Below are positions 1-12,668 of a DNA stretch of 64,000 nt, in pieces. The stretch comes from Branchiostoma floridae (taxonomy: Eukaryota > Chordata > Leptocardii > Amphioxiformes > Branchiostomatidae): NCBI RefSeq assembly GCF_000003815.2, contig NC_049983.1:8380157-8444156 (forward strand). Direction: 5' to 3'. The translations under genes were made by a program, and so were the position numbers. Position 1 is the stretch's first letter. Each line of letters starts with the position of its first letter. Under the pieces are notes generated by a model, which was not told the origin of the DNA, did no database searches, and saw only the letters and a program-made list of their open reading frames with translations.

Positions 1-566
1 AGGTTAGTTACCTTGTGTACCTTACAATCTATCTGTAACTTACAGTGTAAGCCTATTTTGAACCATCTTCGTTTATACTTATAGTCTCCATATAACGTTA
101 TGACTGTTTTGAGACACCAGATATACAAATATGGGGACAGTTGCCAGACACCATAAAATGACATGAAAGATATAGAGTATGACTTTACAATAGAAAATGT
201 GCTGTATACAATTATACCGGCATAAGGTTATACCGTATATCATTGATTTCACATGTTGCAATCGAAAAATTTATGAGTACCGACCCTGACGTCATGTACA
301 TGCACTCCGGTGAGGTCACCAAACATCACGACTTTCAAACCGGTCTTACTCAAAATACATAACATCTGACGTCCTAAAATTCCTCCCATTCAATCCCTGT
401 TACCTTCGGTACTATTCCGTATCATTTTATTTCTGAAACACCGTTTCTAACGGTAGAAATCGTGGAAAATGTAACCCGAACTCACCATGGCTCACGTGCG
501 TACTCCTCCATCTTGGTGACCTTACGCAATTCCCTGCATTCATTGCGAGTCTCGTCTTGATCAAAA
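1..566. other. Upstream flank, no gene seen
   Basis: AT-rich sequence with only short open frames. I see no exon, no conserved protein similarity and no clear repeat. Positions 460-560 contain moderately CpG-rich sequence leading into the RAD18 promoter. Confidence 0.5.
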
Positions 567-622
567 TCTCGCGAGATGTCGAAACGAGAGTTCACGAATT
601 TGAGCTGAGATTTCGCGCCAAA
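567..622 (+). promoter_or_regulatory. RAD18 core promoter: TCTCGCGAGA box and E2F site
   Basis: The palindrome TCTCGCGAGA is at 567-576 and TTTCGCGCCAAA at 611-622, about 115 and 70 bp before the RAD18 ATG at 692. The first is a known orientation-independent element of TATA-less housekeeping promoters. The second matches the E2F consensus (TTTSSCGC). Together they fit a constitutive, S-phase-boosted DNA-damage-tolerance gene. Function is inferred from the motifs and their position only. Confidence 0.6.
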
Positions 623-691
623 TTTTGCATTGGCTGATCAGGGAGTCTGGTTAGGTAATCTTGTAAGGTTTGAGTGTATTTACACCTCATC

Positions 692-3600
692 ATGTCATCG
701 TTTGCCAGTTCTGGAGACTGGCCTGAGAACTTCAAGCAGTTGAAGGTTTGTCTTCGACTTTTTGTAATGAGTTTGATGTGAAACTTTGATATCGGGGGAC
801 AAGCCAAGACAGACCGGCTAGCAGAAAGGGGGAGGGGGGGCCGTACCCATTCATCATCCTATGATGATGTTACGAGACCTTACGAAAGTCATGATTTGTG
901 AGGAAAATGGGTGAGGATGATATATAAGTTTGAACTTAAGTTCTATCTTGTCTTACATAACATATTTGCTGTCAAACATCATTTTAGCTTGGGGATCACA
1001 GAATCACTATGTTATGAAGATGATGATAACGTTAAAATTTATACATCTATAATTATGAAGGAATAAGATGTTGATCATGTAACTTGTTACAGATTTAGTT
1101 GAAGATACACTATGACATAGTAGCATGTTGACCAGTTAATCATTTACTTTACATCGCAATTCTGATGTTATAAGAATGTAACGTTAACAGTTAAAGAAAT
1201 AGATATAGAATACATCACAGTGTGATCATGTGAATAGGATCATCCGAATGCCGTCTATCAATGCAAAATGTGCCAAAAGTTGAAAGAATTTGCTATCTTC
1301 AAGGATATAACGTCCTTGGTATTTTGAAGCAAAGTACCAATCATTGTCAAAATCTCATATTTGAATTTTCAACATTAGTGCATAACTGTGTTGTAACCCA
1401 AAACATCACCCTGTCTGCATCATTACATTATCAAATGGCCCAGGTATGACATGATTTATGTTACATATCATTATGTCATCTGTGCTGTTGACTTATCACT
1501 GGTAATGTTGTTATAGACCATAGACGACCTGCTGCGCTGCCCGATCTGTTACGAGTACTTTGACATCACCATGATCATTCCTCAGTGTTCACACAACTGT
1601 AAGTACACAATCAAACATTTCAAGATTGAACATAATATTGTCCTTTTTGAAGACTGTGTGACTTTTATAAGGTTTCCATCTCCAGCTTTTGCCCTCATCA
1701 TCATATCTTGCCTCTGGCTCCAACCGTTCCAGTGATGGGAAGTGATATTGGACTTGCAGCATAGATTTTGCGCTGGCTTGGATGTGCTGCCTCTTTTTAT
1801 GTATCCAAGTAATTTTGTTGTTGTCTCTTTTCTTTTTACATATAGACTGTTCCCTGTGTATCAGAAGATATTTAAATTACAAGACCCAGTGTCCAACCTG
1901 TGGAGTGGTGAGTAGAACTTGGTTCATGATTGCCTAACCATGTTTTTTTGTGAACAGTATACAATGTAAGACACAGTTCAGGGTTCTCACGAGGACTTTT
2001 TCACTAGCCTCTACCAGGCTCTGCGGATTGCTGGTCAAGTAGTAGAAATTGGACAAATAGAGTTTGTACAATTTTCTACATTTTAAGGGCCAAATTTCAT
2101 GAAAAGAAGCCAATTTTTTACCTTTGGTACAAAACAATAGAAAAGCCGCCTATATTGGCTGAAGCATAGCGTAGGGGCCAAAATCATATCGTAGGGGGCC
2201 TTGGGATACAAACCACAATGTAGGNNNNNNNNNNNNNNNNNNNNNNNNNNNNNNNNNNNNNNNNNNNNNNNNNNNNNNNNNNNNNNNNNNNNNNNNNNNN
2301 NNNNNNNNNNNNNNNNNNNNNNNNNNNNNNNNNNNNNNNNNNNNNNNNNNNNNNNNNNNNNNNNNNNNNNNNNNNNNNNNNNNNNNNNNNNNNNNNNNNN
2401 NNNNNNNNNNNNNNNNNNNNNNNNNNNNNNNNNNNNNNNNNNNNNNNNNNNNNNNNNNNNTTTGTTTATTTAGATATGTAGTGGGGTGCCTTATTCCCTA
2501 TTTTTGCATTCCAGACCACGTCTACTCCAGTGTGTGAGGTCAGGAGTAAACAACCACACAACAGATACAACAGATAGACAGCTCCCGTCAGTTCCAGTTG
2601 GTTCCAAACCAGACGCATCTATTTTCCAGCATGTCAGTTCAGTAAAGGCAGCAAAGGTTTGTGTCGTATCAGCATTAAAGGCCATGTACGCAAAAATGTA
2701 GAACCTAGTACTGTAAATGCATTTAAGTTCGCAGGGATTTAATTTCGCGGTAGCGGGAAAAAGGACTTTTCGCGGTGGATTTGAGTTCGCGGTATCGCCA
2801 TAGACTGCAGTCTAATACCATAATAGAAAAAATGTTCGCAGTGGTTTTAAGTTCGTGGTGAAGTGGTCACCGCACCGCGAATATTAATCCACCGTGAACA
2901 TTTCTGCATTTACAGTATCTACTACACTCCCATACTTGTTCATTGGATATCTCCATGATTAGATTGTAGATAGAGCTCAACCATGTTTGAAAAAATGTAT
3001 ATAATGGTATTCTTAAAAAAAAAGAGCGCATCTACCACTAAAACATCTCAACCACAGCATGTCTAGAACACAAGATATCAAAAACCAGAATCTCTACTGC
3101 AGTACCATGGAAAGTCAGCAAAGGGCCCATACTCTACTCATTTCTTCTTGCAAACAATTAATTACCAACGTGAATATACCAACTATCATGAGCTGTGTTG
3201 TGCACAAAACACACACACACACAAAACCGAAAAAAATAACCTTGGCATTGGGTAACAAGTACATTATTTTCCATTATATATGTTTATTTGTTGTTGTCAA
3301 TGAAACTGTATCTATCTTTGGAAAGATTCTTCATATTTTTCTTATGGTATAATGAATAGTATAATTATTATATAATTTCAGAGTTCCAAAGCTACAACAA
3401 CTAGTGTGAAGAAAAGTCCTCCCACCAACACCCTAGACAGGTTCTGCTCTACAGCTGGCTCCAGAACATTTCCTGTAGAAGATGACAACGGCGATGACTT
3501 CCAAGATAACGTTAAGAGACCCAGAAACAAAAGAATTTCTTACAAGGAGTCCAGTAGTGATGATGATGTAGAGATTGTTGGAACAGTGGTAACTCCTCCT

Positions 3601-6600
3601 CCTGTAAAAGCTGTCAAGGTGCCAAGTCCACAGGCATCCACCTCGTCTGAATCAACTTCGGGAGTTGAGAGAAATAGCTCACAAGTTGCAACAGGTAGGG
3701 TGTTTCCGTACCCCCATTATTGTCCATACCCCATTATTGTCTGTAGTACTCTGTACCACCAGTAGTGCCAATGCCCCCAGTAGTGTCCATAGCCCCATTA
3801 TTGTCCGTACCCCCATTATTGTCCCTACGCCCAGTAGTGTCCGTACCCCCAGTAGTGTCCGTACCCCCAGTAGTGTCCGTAACCCCGGTATTGTCCATAC
3901 CCCCATTATTGTCCGTACCCCCAGTAGTGTCCATATCCCCAGTAGTGTCCGTACCCCCATTATTGTCCCTACGCCCAGTAGTGTCCGTACCCCCATTATT
4001 GTCCGTACCCCCAGTAGTGTCCGTACCCCCAGTAGTGTCCGTACCCCCAGTAGTGTCCGTACCCCCAGTAGTGTCTGTACCCTTGGTAGTGTCCATACCC
4101 CAGTAGTGTTGTTACTACTGGGCATAAAATTACTAGTAGTATACCTGATCTATTTGTTGGATCAAGAGCATTTTTCTGTACTTCCCACCCAGCTGACTGT
4201 CCCGTGTGTGGAGTGAGCATCCCTGAGAGACACATCAACACACACCTGGACGTCTGCTTAACAAGGGAGGAGAAGAAAGAGTCCTTAAGAAGGTGATGCC
4301 TAATTTTGCATACAAAATTTGATCTTTACAGCTTACTGTTTTTTGTGCTTCTACTCAAAGTCCTTCAAGTTATGTATTATCTATCAACTCGTGGTTTGTC
4401 TGTTGTCCAAACTTCAAAGGTTATTCACTTCTGGTTTGTCTGTAGCTACAGGCAATTTTTTAGTACAATTGTATCAAATACCAACTATTCCGTTTGAAAG
4501 AACATCCACATGCATGTTACATAATGTACTTTTCTGGATCAGTTGACCAGATTATATTTCAGAGTAAGAGTTCTTAGTCAGAATATGACAAATACCATGT
4601 ACATGTGCATAATATTTCTGCAGTTCTGCCCCTAAGAGAAAGCCGATGGCTAAGCTGGTGTATAACCTGATGTCTGATAAGGACCTGAGGAAGAGACTGA
4701 AGGAGAAGGGTTTATCTACACAGGGGGACAGGCAGGTGGGTTGTCGGTGTTATGAATGTCATAGTAACACATTGCTTACCTGCATATGTTTAGTGCTATT
4801 TTTCTCCTTCCACTTAAACTGTCATGGTTAACCAAAAGTCCCTAGACATAGTGCTCCCCAAGTGTAGTGTTCCTTTTTAGCACTTCATTTTAGGGGTGAG
4901 GTATAATTTAAAGGACCCTTTTGTCTAATTTAGTAATAGATTTTGTATTTTTGTACTGCTGTTCCAGGCCCTGATCGCCCGACACCATGAGTTTGTGTTG
5001 AGGTACAACTCACAGTGTGACTCGGCAGACCCTAAATCAGGTAGGTCAGATGTACATGACTGGTGATGTTTTACCTAGTGTACATGTATGTTTGACAATG
5101 AAGCATATTTTCCTGCTTACGGCCTAGGCCTGGTCACATACATTGCACAATTTCACACCGACTTGGGATAGTTGTGTATGTTTCGTACAAACTTCAGCTG
5201 CTCTGTCATGGAAAAGACTGTCTAAAATCCCTGTTTGGTTGGTTCTGTCACAGCCTGCTTGAATGACAATGACCTACAACATAATGGGGGCCGCCCTAAG
5301 ATGCCCCCTGCCCTAAGATGCCCGGATTTTTTGCTGATCTTATTATGCATAAGTACGCCATATTTGTTGCCACTGACTATGATGATTAGAAAGGTAAATA
5401 AACCAAGTCCAAACAAACAGCTTTTTATATCCACGATAACGTCCTCGGTGTTTGCCAGTTGTAACGCGGAGGGTGAAGGGTTCATGAACAGTATGGATGC
5501 CTTCCTTATTCAAGTATGGTCTCTAGATGAATGTGTTAAAAATTCATTGGTCAAAACTTGACTACTGTTTGGCAACTAGTGATGGAGCGCGTGAGTTCGA
5601 GCGCGTAAAAAAGGGGGCATCTTAAGGTGGCCCCGTTATGTGGCCACGCCATTACATGGAATAAACTCACCATTAGAAAACACTGTTACAATTCATATAC
5701 TGTATTATTGATAAATGTGTGCGTATACACATTTGTTCTTTCAGTTGCTCAGATAGTGAAAGAAGTGGAAAAGCATGAGAGAGTGTTGAACAAGTCCACC
5801 GGTACAAAACCTGTAAGTATAACATTTTTCAACTTCAGCCTTCCAATTCTTTTTGTGCTAACTTTTATTAAGTATGGATTAGAGGAAAGACTTGTGCAAA
5901 ATGTAAATCGTCTCATTTGATTTTTTCAGAACTTCCCTCTCAACAAGACTTCAAATGAAGAAGAGAGAGACAAGGTCAACACTAAATATGGTTTGTATTT
6001 CACTTACTACATTTTTGTCATGTATTATTTGTGTATTAGAAGTATATTAGTGATTGCAATGATTGTCATGATGACACAGTGGTAGGCAAAATTCAGGTGG
6101 TAGGCAAATGATTAATTTACATGTTAACAAGTAATTTGATCTGCTAATTTAAATATTAATTTGTAATCTAATCTGCTAACATCATTTTGCTTTCCAGTCG
6201 TTAAATATACCATCTAATCAGAAGTAGACAAAAAAACAGTGATCGCTCGTACATGGTACATTTGTAGTGTCATACATAATGGTTACACAATGTTAACATA
6301 AACCAAATGTGAAATGTGTAGTTTCTTTCCTTTACAGCAACAGACCACAAAGCACAGTTTGACTCACTGATAGAAAATGCCAGGAAAAGGATGAAACAAA
6401 AGAGGGAAGCAAAGTTGGAGGAAAAAGTGCAACAAAATGATGTAGTACTAGAAGAGAAATTGCCATCCATGGAGTTGGACTTGAATGTAGCTACTAATGA
6501 AGCAACCACAGAAAAGCCATCAGAAGTGTCAAATAAAACAGAACAGATTGTTAGAGACAGCCAGAAAGCAGAGGAAATGTCTACAAAGGAGGATCAAGAA

Positions 6601-9028
6601 GACATGAGTAGAATAGAGGATGAAAAAGACCACACAGAAGGTAAGAAAATTTTAAGTGAAATGCTGGAAAGTTCCCTTCCACTGTTGTATCTACTTGGTA
6701 TCAATTCAAATGTTAGGATTGAAATTTTTTTTTTAGGATTTGGAAGTGTCGTTGCATTGAAAATGTGGATAGAAATTTCCTGTTGGCTTTAACAGTTAGG
6801 GTTGGTAACATTTTTAGTATGTGAGATGTCTTGACAATGACAGGCTAGAACAAACTTGTAACATCATTGCACTGGTAAGTACCATATGACTTATGCCTTT
6901 CTAGGTAACATTAAGTGTTTTCCTTTGATCACCAGTAAAATGTATATTGTTAGTCTTTGTGCATTGACTGTGGGACCGAGTATAACTATTTTATCTCTGT
7001 CATTTCCTTGTTTGAATCAGACACAGTTGAGGATCAGAGCCACCATGTACCAACACCAGATGCCCCACAGTTTAACCTGCTGGCAGAATTTGATGACATA
7101 GATAAGGAGGAGGACACCCTGTGCACTGATGACACCAGGGATGACACCAAAGATGGCACCAGGGATGACATGGCTGATGACTGTGACAGTGAGAAGAGCT
7201 TCAGTCTTTTTGACAACATTCAACAAGGTACACAACCTATCTTGGTGTATACACCAAGTGTTTCTTTTTTGCTGGGTTTTCTTGACAAATATTCTGCCAT
7301 ACGTCAACTATCACAACCCAACAACCGGTGCCATAATACCGCCACATCAAAAATGTTGTTATAGAGGCCTTTTATATCTGAAGTGTAAATACCTCAGGAT
7401 TACTGATGCTGCATTGGTACATATCTTTAAATCTCTTTAAATTCATGTATTTTTTCTCATGTGGCGGTATTATGACACCATATCAATATCAATACATGTA
7501 ACATGTATACTTTATATCATTCTCTTTGAAAGTGGAAGAAGTAGAAAAATTTACCATTGACTTTGTCATGGTACAGGCAAGCTGTTATCTCAAAGTTAGA
7601 GAGGCAGCTATTGCAACTGGATCATTATGCTCTTAGATTCATTCAGTTATGGGACAGATTTCTTGGATGATGAAGTAAGTAATTCATTTACTTTTACTGC
7701 CCTAACTCAGGTTAAATCCCACCTTCATTTTGTATACTTGTAGAAACCCATTTAGATGAACTACAGGAAGACCAGCTGACTGATCATGAACAGAAGAATG
7801 ATGCAGAAGCACTGATGAGAGACACCGAGTCAGATGATGACGACAATGACACCCTAACACCCTCTCTGGAGTTTGGAGCATCTGAGGTGAGAAATGTTGT
7901 CATCCTTATCATTTTAATGCATTCAAATAATACATAAGATTTATGATGTCCAAATTGTTTCTACTAGTAGGTGGTAGCAGGTCAAGCAAAAAGTAGACTG
8001 TCAGAGTGTTCTCTTCCTTTTTTGAGAGCTAAATGCAACGTTACAGAAATTCCACTGTTTATATAGAGTATAGACAACACCTTTGTATTTTGTAGTCTTA
8101 TACAAAGACTATGATGTTAAGTGAATGATTGAGAGTCCATATACATGTTTATTGTTTTTTTCAGGGTTCTGTGGACATTTTGACCATGAAGCCATACCAG
8201 CGACAGAATCCAACAGATGCCCAGTCCAGCAGCTCAGGCCCAAAGTAAACTCATTCAAATCAAGCCAATGAATTCCAACTGTTTCATTTCCAAGGATGTA
8301 TTAGGTACGTGTAATTTACTTGTGTCTATTTGTTTTGATAACTTTCTACTTTGTTTGTTTCAGCTCTATGATTGACTTTGATCATGACTTCCTTGGTGAT
8401 GACCCAGAAATCAAGTGTGTACCAGAAAGGTTAGCAATCTTCTTTAGATGTTTTCCATTCTTTCTATGATTCGCAAATAAAAAGCCACCTCATGATCAAA
8501 GAATAACATATAATGTGATATACAAGTGCAGATAATTTGGTCTTGAACACATCTTATGATAGCTGGCTGTGTAAAGATAATTTCAAAAGTGAAGTATGCC
8601 AGTGAAAAGAGTCTACAATTTTATTCCCTTTAAGCCTCAAATGTTTCCATGCATTTTAGAGTCATTTGGATATGTTATTATTTGTTTGATGTTTTGAAGT
8701 GAGCTCTATCCATTGTAATGTATCACACGATTCAGCCTCAGTATAGGCTGCAATGTTTTACAAAATAAATAATTCATTCATTCATTTGAAAGTATATGTT
8801 TCATCTTTAGCCGAATTTGATGTTTTTCATGCTCGCTAAATACTCAGTTCTCTTCTTACACTATATGACCTTTTTATGATGTTTCCAACCAGCCCTCCTG
8901 TAAGGCAGATGAGAAGGGGTAAGAGGAAAATGGCAGAGTTACAGAGTGACAGTGACGGTTCATTCGGAGGCGAACAGGAAGTGCGCAGAAGCAAACGTCG
9001 CACTACGAACAGGAAAGAAAATCTGTGA
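692..9028 (+). CDS. RAD18: E3 ubiquitin-protein ligase RAD18
   Basis: RAD18 pairs with the E2 RAD6 to monoubiquitinate PCNA in the nucleus at stalled forks, starting translesion synthesis. Visible coding exons: 692-745, 1517-1598, 1846-1907, 2515-2656, 3382-3694, 4193-4292, 4624-4735, 4968-5040, 5745-5812, 5930-5990, 6338-6640, 7021-7227, 7744-7886, 8165-8244, 8364-8429, 8893-9028. All phases agree except across the N gap, where at least one exon (length 2 mod 3) is missing. The N-terminal RING has LLRCPICYEYFD, then CSHN, then YCSLCIRRYLNYKTQCPTC. Exon 4193-4292 holds the UBZ4 zinc finger (CPVCGVSIPERHINTHLDVC). Exon 4624-4735 starts the SAP domain (MSDKDLRKRLKEKGLSTQG). Exon 6338-6640 holds the likely RAD6-binding helix. 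An acidic Asp-rich tail and a basic C-terminus (RRSKRRTTNRKENL) follow. The visible part is about 667 aa, longer than the human protein (495 aa), mainly in the acidic tail. A SUMO-interacting-like DDDVEIVG is encoded near 3560. Confidence 0.95.
2225..2460. other. Assembly gap (236 N)
   Basis: A run of N inside RAD18, between the RING exons and the exon at 2515. The upstream exon ends in phase 0 and the downstream exon begins in phase 2, so the hidden coding length must be 2 mod 3. Flanking sequence 1978-2224 looks repeat-derived. Confidence 0.99.
2709..2917. mobile_element. MITE with TACTGTAAATGCA termini
   Basis: Inverted termini TACTGTAAATGCA and TGCATTTACAGTA bound about 209 bp. The interior repeats short TTCGCGGT-type words in both orientations. 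No coding capacity. It lies in a RAD18 intron. The small size and terminal inverted repeats fit a non-autonomous DNA transposon. Confidence 0.8.
3700..4110. repeat. 18-bp minisatellite in RAD18 intron
   Basis: About 22 tandem copies of an 18-bp unit (consensus GTACCCCCAGTAGTGTCC). A common variant replaces CAGTAG with CATTATT-type sequence. The array starts just after the donor at 3694 and ends about 80 bp before the UBZ-exon acceptor at 4192. The unit is a multiple of three and mostly lacks stops, so long spurious frames arise on both strands. None is taken as coding because the flanking exons splice in phase across it. Confidence 0.95.
5280..5640. mobile_element. MITE with GGGGCC...CCTAAGATGCCC termini
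   Basis: Left end CATAATGGGGGCCGCCCTAA and right end CTTAAGGTGGCCCCGTTATG are inverted copies extending about 30 bp. They bound roughly 360 bp with no gene. It is in the RAD18 intron between exons 4968-5040 and 5745-5812. Confidence 0.75.
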
Positions 9029-9120
9029 CTCCGCAAAGGAACATCTACCTAAGAACAGTCATGTTCTAGGCTACACGACTTATGTGTAGTTTTCAGTCTT
9101 CTAATAGTCTATCCTCTGTT

Positions 9121-9130
9121 AATAAAATAA
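9121..9130 (+). terminator. RAD18 poly(A) signal
   Basis: AATAAAATAAA begins 93 bp after the RAD18 stop codon. It is the first canonical hexamer downstream and probably defines the 3' end of the mRNA. Confidence 0.7.
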
Positions 9131-12100
9131 ACATCCAATGCATATCATTGTCTGTTTTGCATCATACTCTTCTGACAGTGTTAAAGCTGATGATGATGAA
9201 AGAATAAGTGATAATGTCACTACTGTCTTCCATAAATATGTTTAGATATTGACATTATGACTCAACTACAGATCACAAGTTCATACTGCACCAAGATCAA
9301 AAGCAGCAAAATTGGAGATATTCTATTGAAGAAAGACAATGGTAGTCCCTGCATAGTTATGAGTTTAAGTCACTTGTAAGACATACATAAAGCTGTGTAA
9401 CATTTTGATTTTATCAGTGCTTCCTATTCTTATGTTTAATATAGCTGTGTAAACATATACATATGCAAGCTTGAGTGGAAATGTATTATAAAGTGTGATC
9501 TTGAAGCCGTTGAAGGTTCATATTTTTTTCAATGATGGCTTTTAAAGAAAGTAATGTAACACATGGATGTCTTCCACACAGAAAAAGTTGACCATATATG
9601 TATGAAAAGTAAGTATACAGAAGCCTCTAGTTGGTGAATGAATTAAAAAATCATTTAAGAGTTTTGTTGTGGTCCTTTTTTTAGTGGTGTGATGTGTGTT
9701 TAACTAAGCAGAGAAAGAAGCATGTACCATATTGACATGCTGTACTGTATAAAGTAAGGGTTAAAGGCCCCATGTGCACGTGTATGCACTGCAGAGAGAG
9801 GCATGTTTACTTCTGTGTGTTTTCAGGACCAAGGACAGGTATACTCGCTTATGGGTGTATGGTGTTCAGTGCCATGGACAAGTTTGTTTACCTGTGAGGA
9901 TGGCGACTGTTAGCAAGAAAAGCAAGCTTAATTCAGCACGGCTATCTAAAACGACAAAGCACAAACAGGGCATGGAACTAACTCTAGGCTCAGGATTCAG
10001 CAAAAGCCACCAGGGGAGCAAATCAGAGCTACAGTATAATATATGCCATGGTATTCTTCCATTGTGACACACGAACAACAATTTTGGTGAAGGCTAAAAC
10101 ATCAACATATCTCATACAAAAATGTCATAGAAGCCGTTTTCACAACAGAGTTTTAGTTGGATTGCTTACGGTCTCACAACGCCCCCTAGTGAACAGAAAA
10201 CAAAATGCAGATCTTTCGGTGATAGGCAAGAGAAACCTTGAAGCTGATTGGCTAATGTGCAATCTATCTTTGATATGATTGGACAAAATTATCCAATGGT
10301 AGGCAGGCAAATTTGATAGACAGGGTAAAATGTACCGTAAGTTTCAAATTAATATGCTGCTATTGGTCAATATGGTAGCATCTATGGCCAATGAGAATGC
10401 TTAGGACATCATCAAATTGACCAATCACCGATAAGAAATCAAAGAGCATCAAAACGGACCTGGAACTATGGTTATGATAATTTTGTCCGCAAGGCGGCGC
10501 TTTTGTATCAGCAAGCCATTTCGCTGAGCAGCTATTGTCATTTAAGTTACGATTACATTGTGTAACGTTACATTTTATTCATGACATCAGCGCGCACATT
10601 GATTTTCGTCTGACTTTCAAAAACAAAGAAATGTTGTTACACACCATAACACATAAGAAATATGGGAAAATATGTCAATAAATTCTATCAGTTGTATATC
10701 AAAAGGCCCCTTGGCGTTGTTTTTGAACTTCGCCACTTGAGCCACTTTGAAGTGACGTGACAAAACATGGTATCACAGCCAAGAAGTCTTATACTTCTAT
10801 ATTCAAGAGGAGCACAAAGTGACACTTGTGTGGTAGACTGGCATTACCTACCAAGTTGACAACTGCAGTCATGGCTACCACATTGGTGCCACTTTATTTT
10901 TATTTTTGACATCAAACTATCACTTCTACAGCTAAACTACGTACGTTCATGGCTACTACACGATATATTTTCCCATTTCCGTATTTCATTGTCATGTTCA
11001 ACTATTTACTTTGCTGTGACCTAATGAATATTTGTACATGCAGGGTTTGAAATACCCAGTTGTCCAGTTGCTCCGCTCAACCATATTTTGTTTGGCGCAA
11101 CTTGGTTTCAAACTTTCCGGGCTGAGACAGTGAGTGCCATGCGATGGTCTACCAAAATCACCGATGTGTGCACGAAGCAAAATTACCATAACAATGCATG
11201 GTCAAATAGAAGAATGCGACGCCGCACCTGTCTCCGCGCGCAGCTGACAGGTGGTCAATTAACTCAATTTGGGATGACAACCAATCAGAGGAGTTTGTGT
11301 CAACTGCATGCTAATAGCTACACGTATGCTAATAAGACAGGGGCATAAAATGCGCGCAGTTTACCTTTGGCTTTGGGGATAGGAAGCAGGCGGAGTTTGG
11401 AGAAACAGGCGAGATGTTGGCACTGAACTTGGCAGTACAATGGGTGATAGTTTAGCAAGGGGATTTTTCGGCACCTTTTATCTCTGAGGGTGGGATGCGT
11501 GTGGGACTGTGAATTTTCCATGACGCATGAAAAATGCCCAAAATGTTGGCACGTTCAGGGCTCTTTTGGGAATTCTTTTTCCGTTTTGCTCTCCGTATTT
11601 GAAAATTTAAACTCGTTTTAGATAAGTGACATTGAAGGTGACACCACCTGTTCCCTCACCCCTGCCACTTGAGTTGTGAATTTTCATAAACAAATAAACA
11701 AACACTAAGCAACGGAAAACATTAGAAGTATTTATATTCTCTTACCGAGCTCGAATTCAGGGTCTTGGACCTAACCTTTAGCTGAAGTTGCCCACTTAAA
11801 GTTATCTCGAACCGACATGCATAGATGAACGTGGGACGAATAGAATAAGACACTACACACAAATTAAAAAGTGTTTTATTGTGTGTAGTTTACCTACTGT
11901 GCAGCAAAGAGATTATGAATAACGTTCTATAACGTTACTTACATAATCTGTCTCAATTGACATGGGTACACATGTTCTTAGGGGTACCTCTATGTATGGT
12001 GACCGTTTACATGGCTTCATTGATGTTAGTAGCTGGAAGGTTGCAAATATTTGCACTTCACTCACTCAAGTAACTTCAAGGCACATTGTAGCCTAGCCAT

Positions 12101-12668
12101 ATCCATACAATGTACAGCATTTTCAAAGTCATTAGAAGGCACATATTCACAAAATGTTAATGAAAATTGCAACAATATAGTAAGGAATGCTGAACTTGAT
12201 CAAGTATGGAACGATATAAAACCAAAAATGGAAATAAGCTGGTGATAATAATATCTACATATCTCTATGTACTTGGTTTATCTATCTAGCATCTATCAAG
12301 GCGAAAACTATTTTAAGGCATTTAAAATTCAAGTCTGGGACAAATGAGATAATAGCACTATTAATTATCAGTATTAAGCGACCTCATCAAAGTAAAAGTA
12401 ATTAGTACAAGTTTTCAATCATTAAAGAAGCATTTAACATTAGTTCACTTTTATACGCAGGGTAACCTCTGTCTGTTGTTTAAACAAAAAGGTATTTTTA
12501 GGGATATTAAGTCGGTGGTTTTAAACTGCGCAGTATTTTCAAAATGTTTCAATTATTTTCAAAATATTGCACCATCCATTGACATGATATTCATAATCTA
12601 ATGTTTTTCAAAACATCGGATAAAGGTTATCCCCGCGCGGATAAAGGGAACAAGCATTATATGCTAAG
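9131..12668. other. Intergenic region between convergent RAD18 and methyltransferase
   Basis: No supported gene. It contains one dispersed repeat copy (9766-10505). The stretches 9131-9765 and 10506-12668 show only AT-rich sequence with short, unconserved frames. Confidence 0.5.
9766..10505 (+). repeat. Dispersed repeat A, copy 1
   Basis: About 740 bp that reappears, diverged, at 37666-38310 (+) and 45320-46025 (-). Shared landmarks in order: ACCAAGGACAGGTATA, GGCGACTGT(T/A)AGCAAGAAA, GTCTCACA...CCCCTAGTG, TGTACCGTA.GT. No coding similarity was recognised and no clear terminal inverted repeat was found. It could be a non-autonomous element or the remnant of a larger one. Confidence 0.65.

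Noticed and set aside
3665-4241. Several overlapping open frames of 80-180 residues with Pro/Val/Ser or Asp/Thr/Gly repeats
   Set aside because: They are frame readings of the 18-bp minisatellite in a RAD18 intron; neighbouring exons splice in phase without them.
7536-7680. Possible extra RAD18 exon
   Set aside because: Neighbouring exons are already in phase and no acceptor-donor pair with an open frame was convincing.
9774-10278. Frames of 71-97 residues
   Set aside because: They lie in dispersed repeat A and are not preserved in the other copies.
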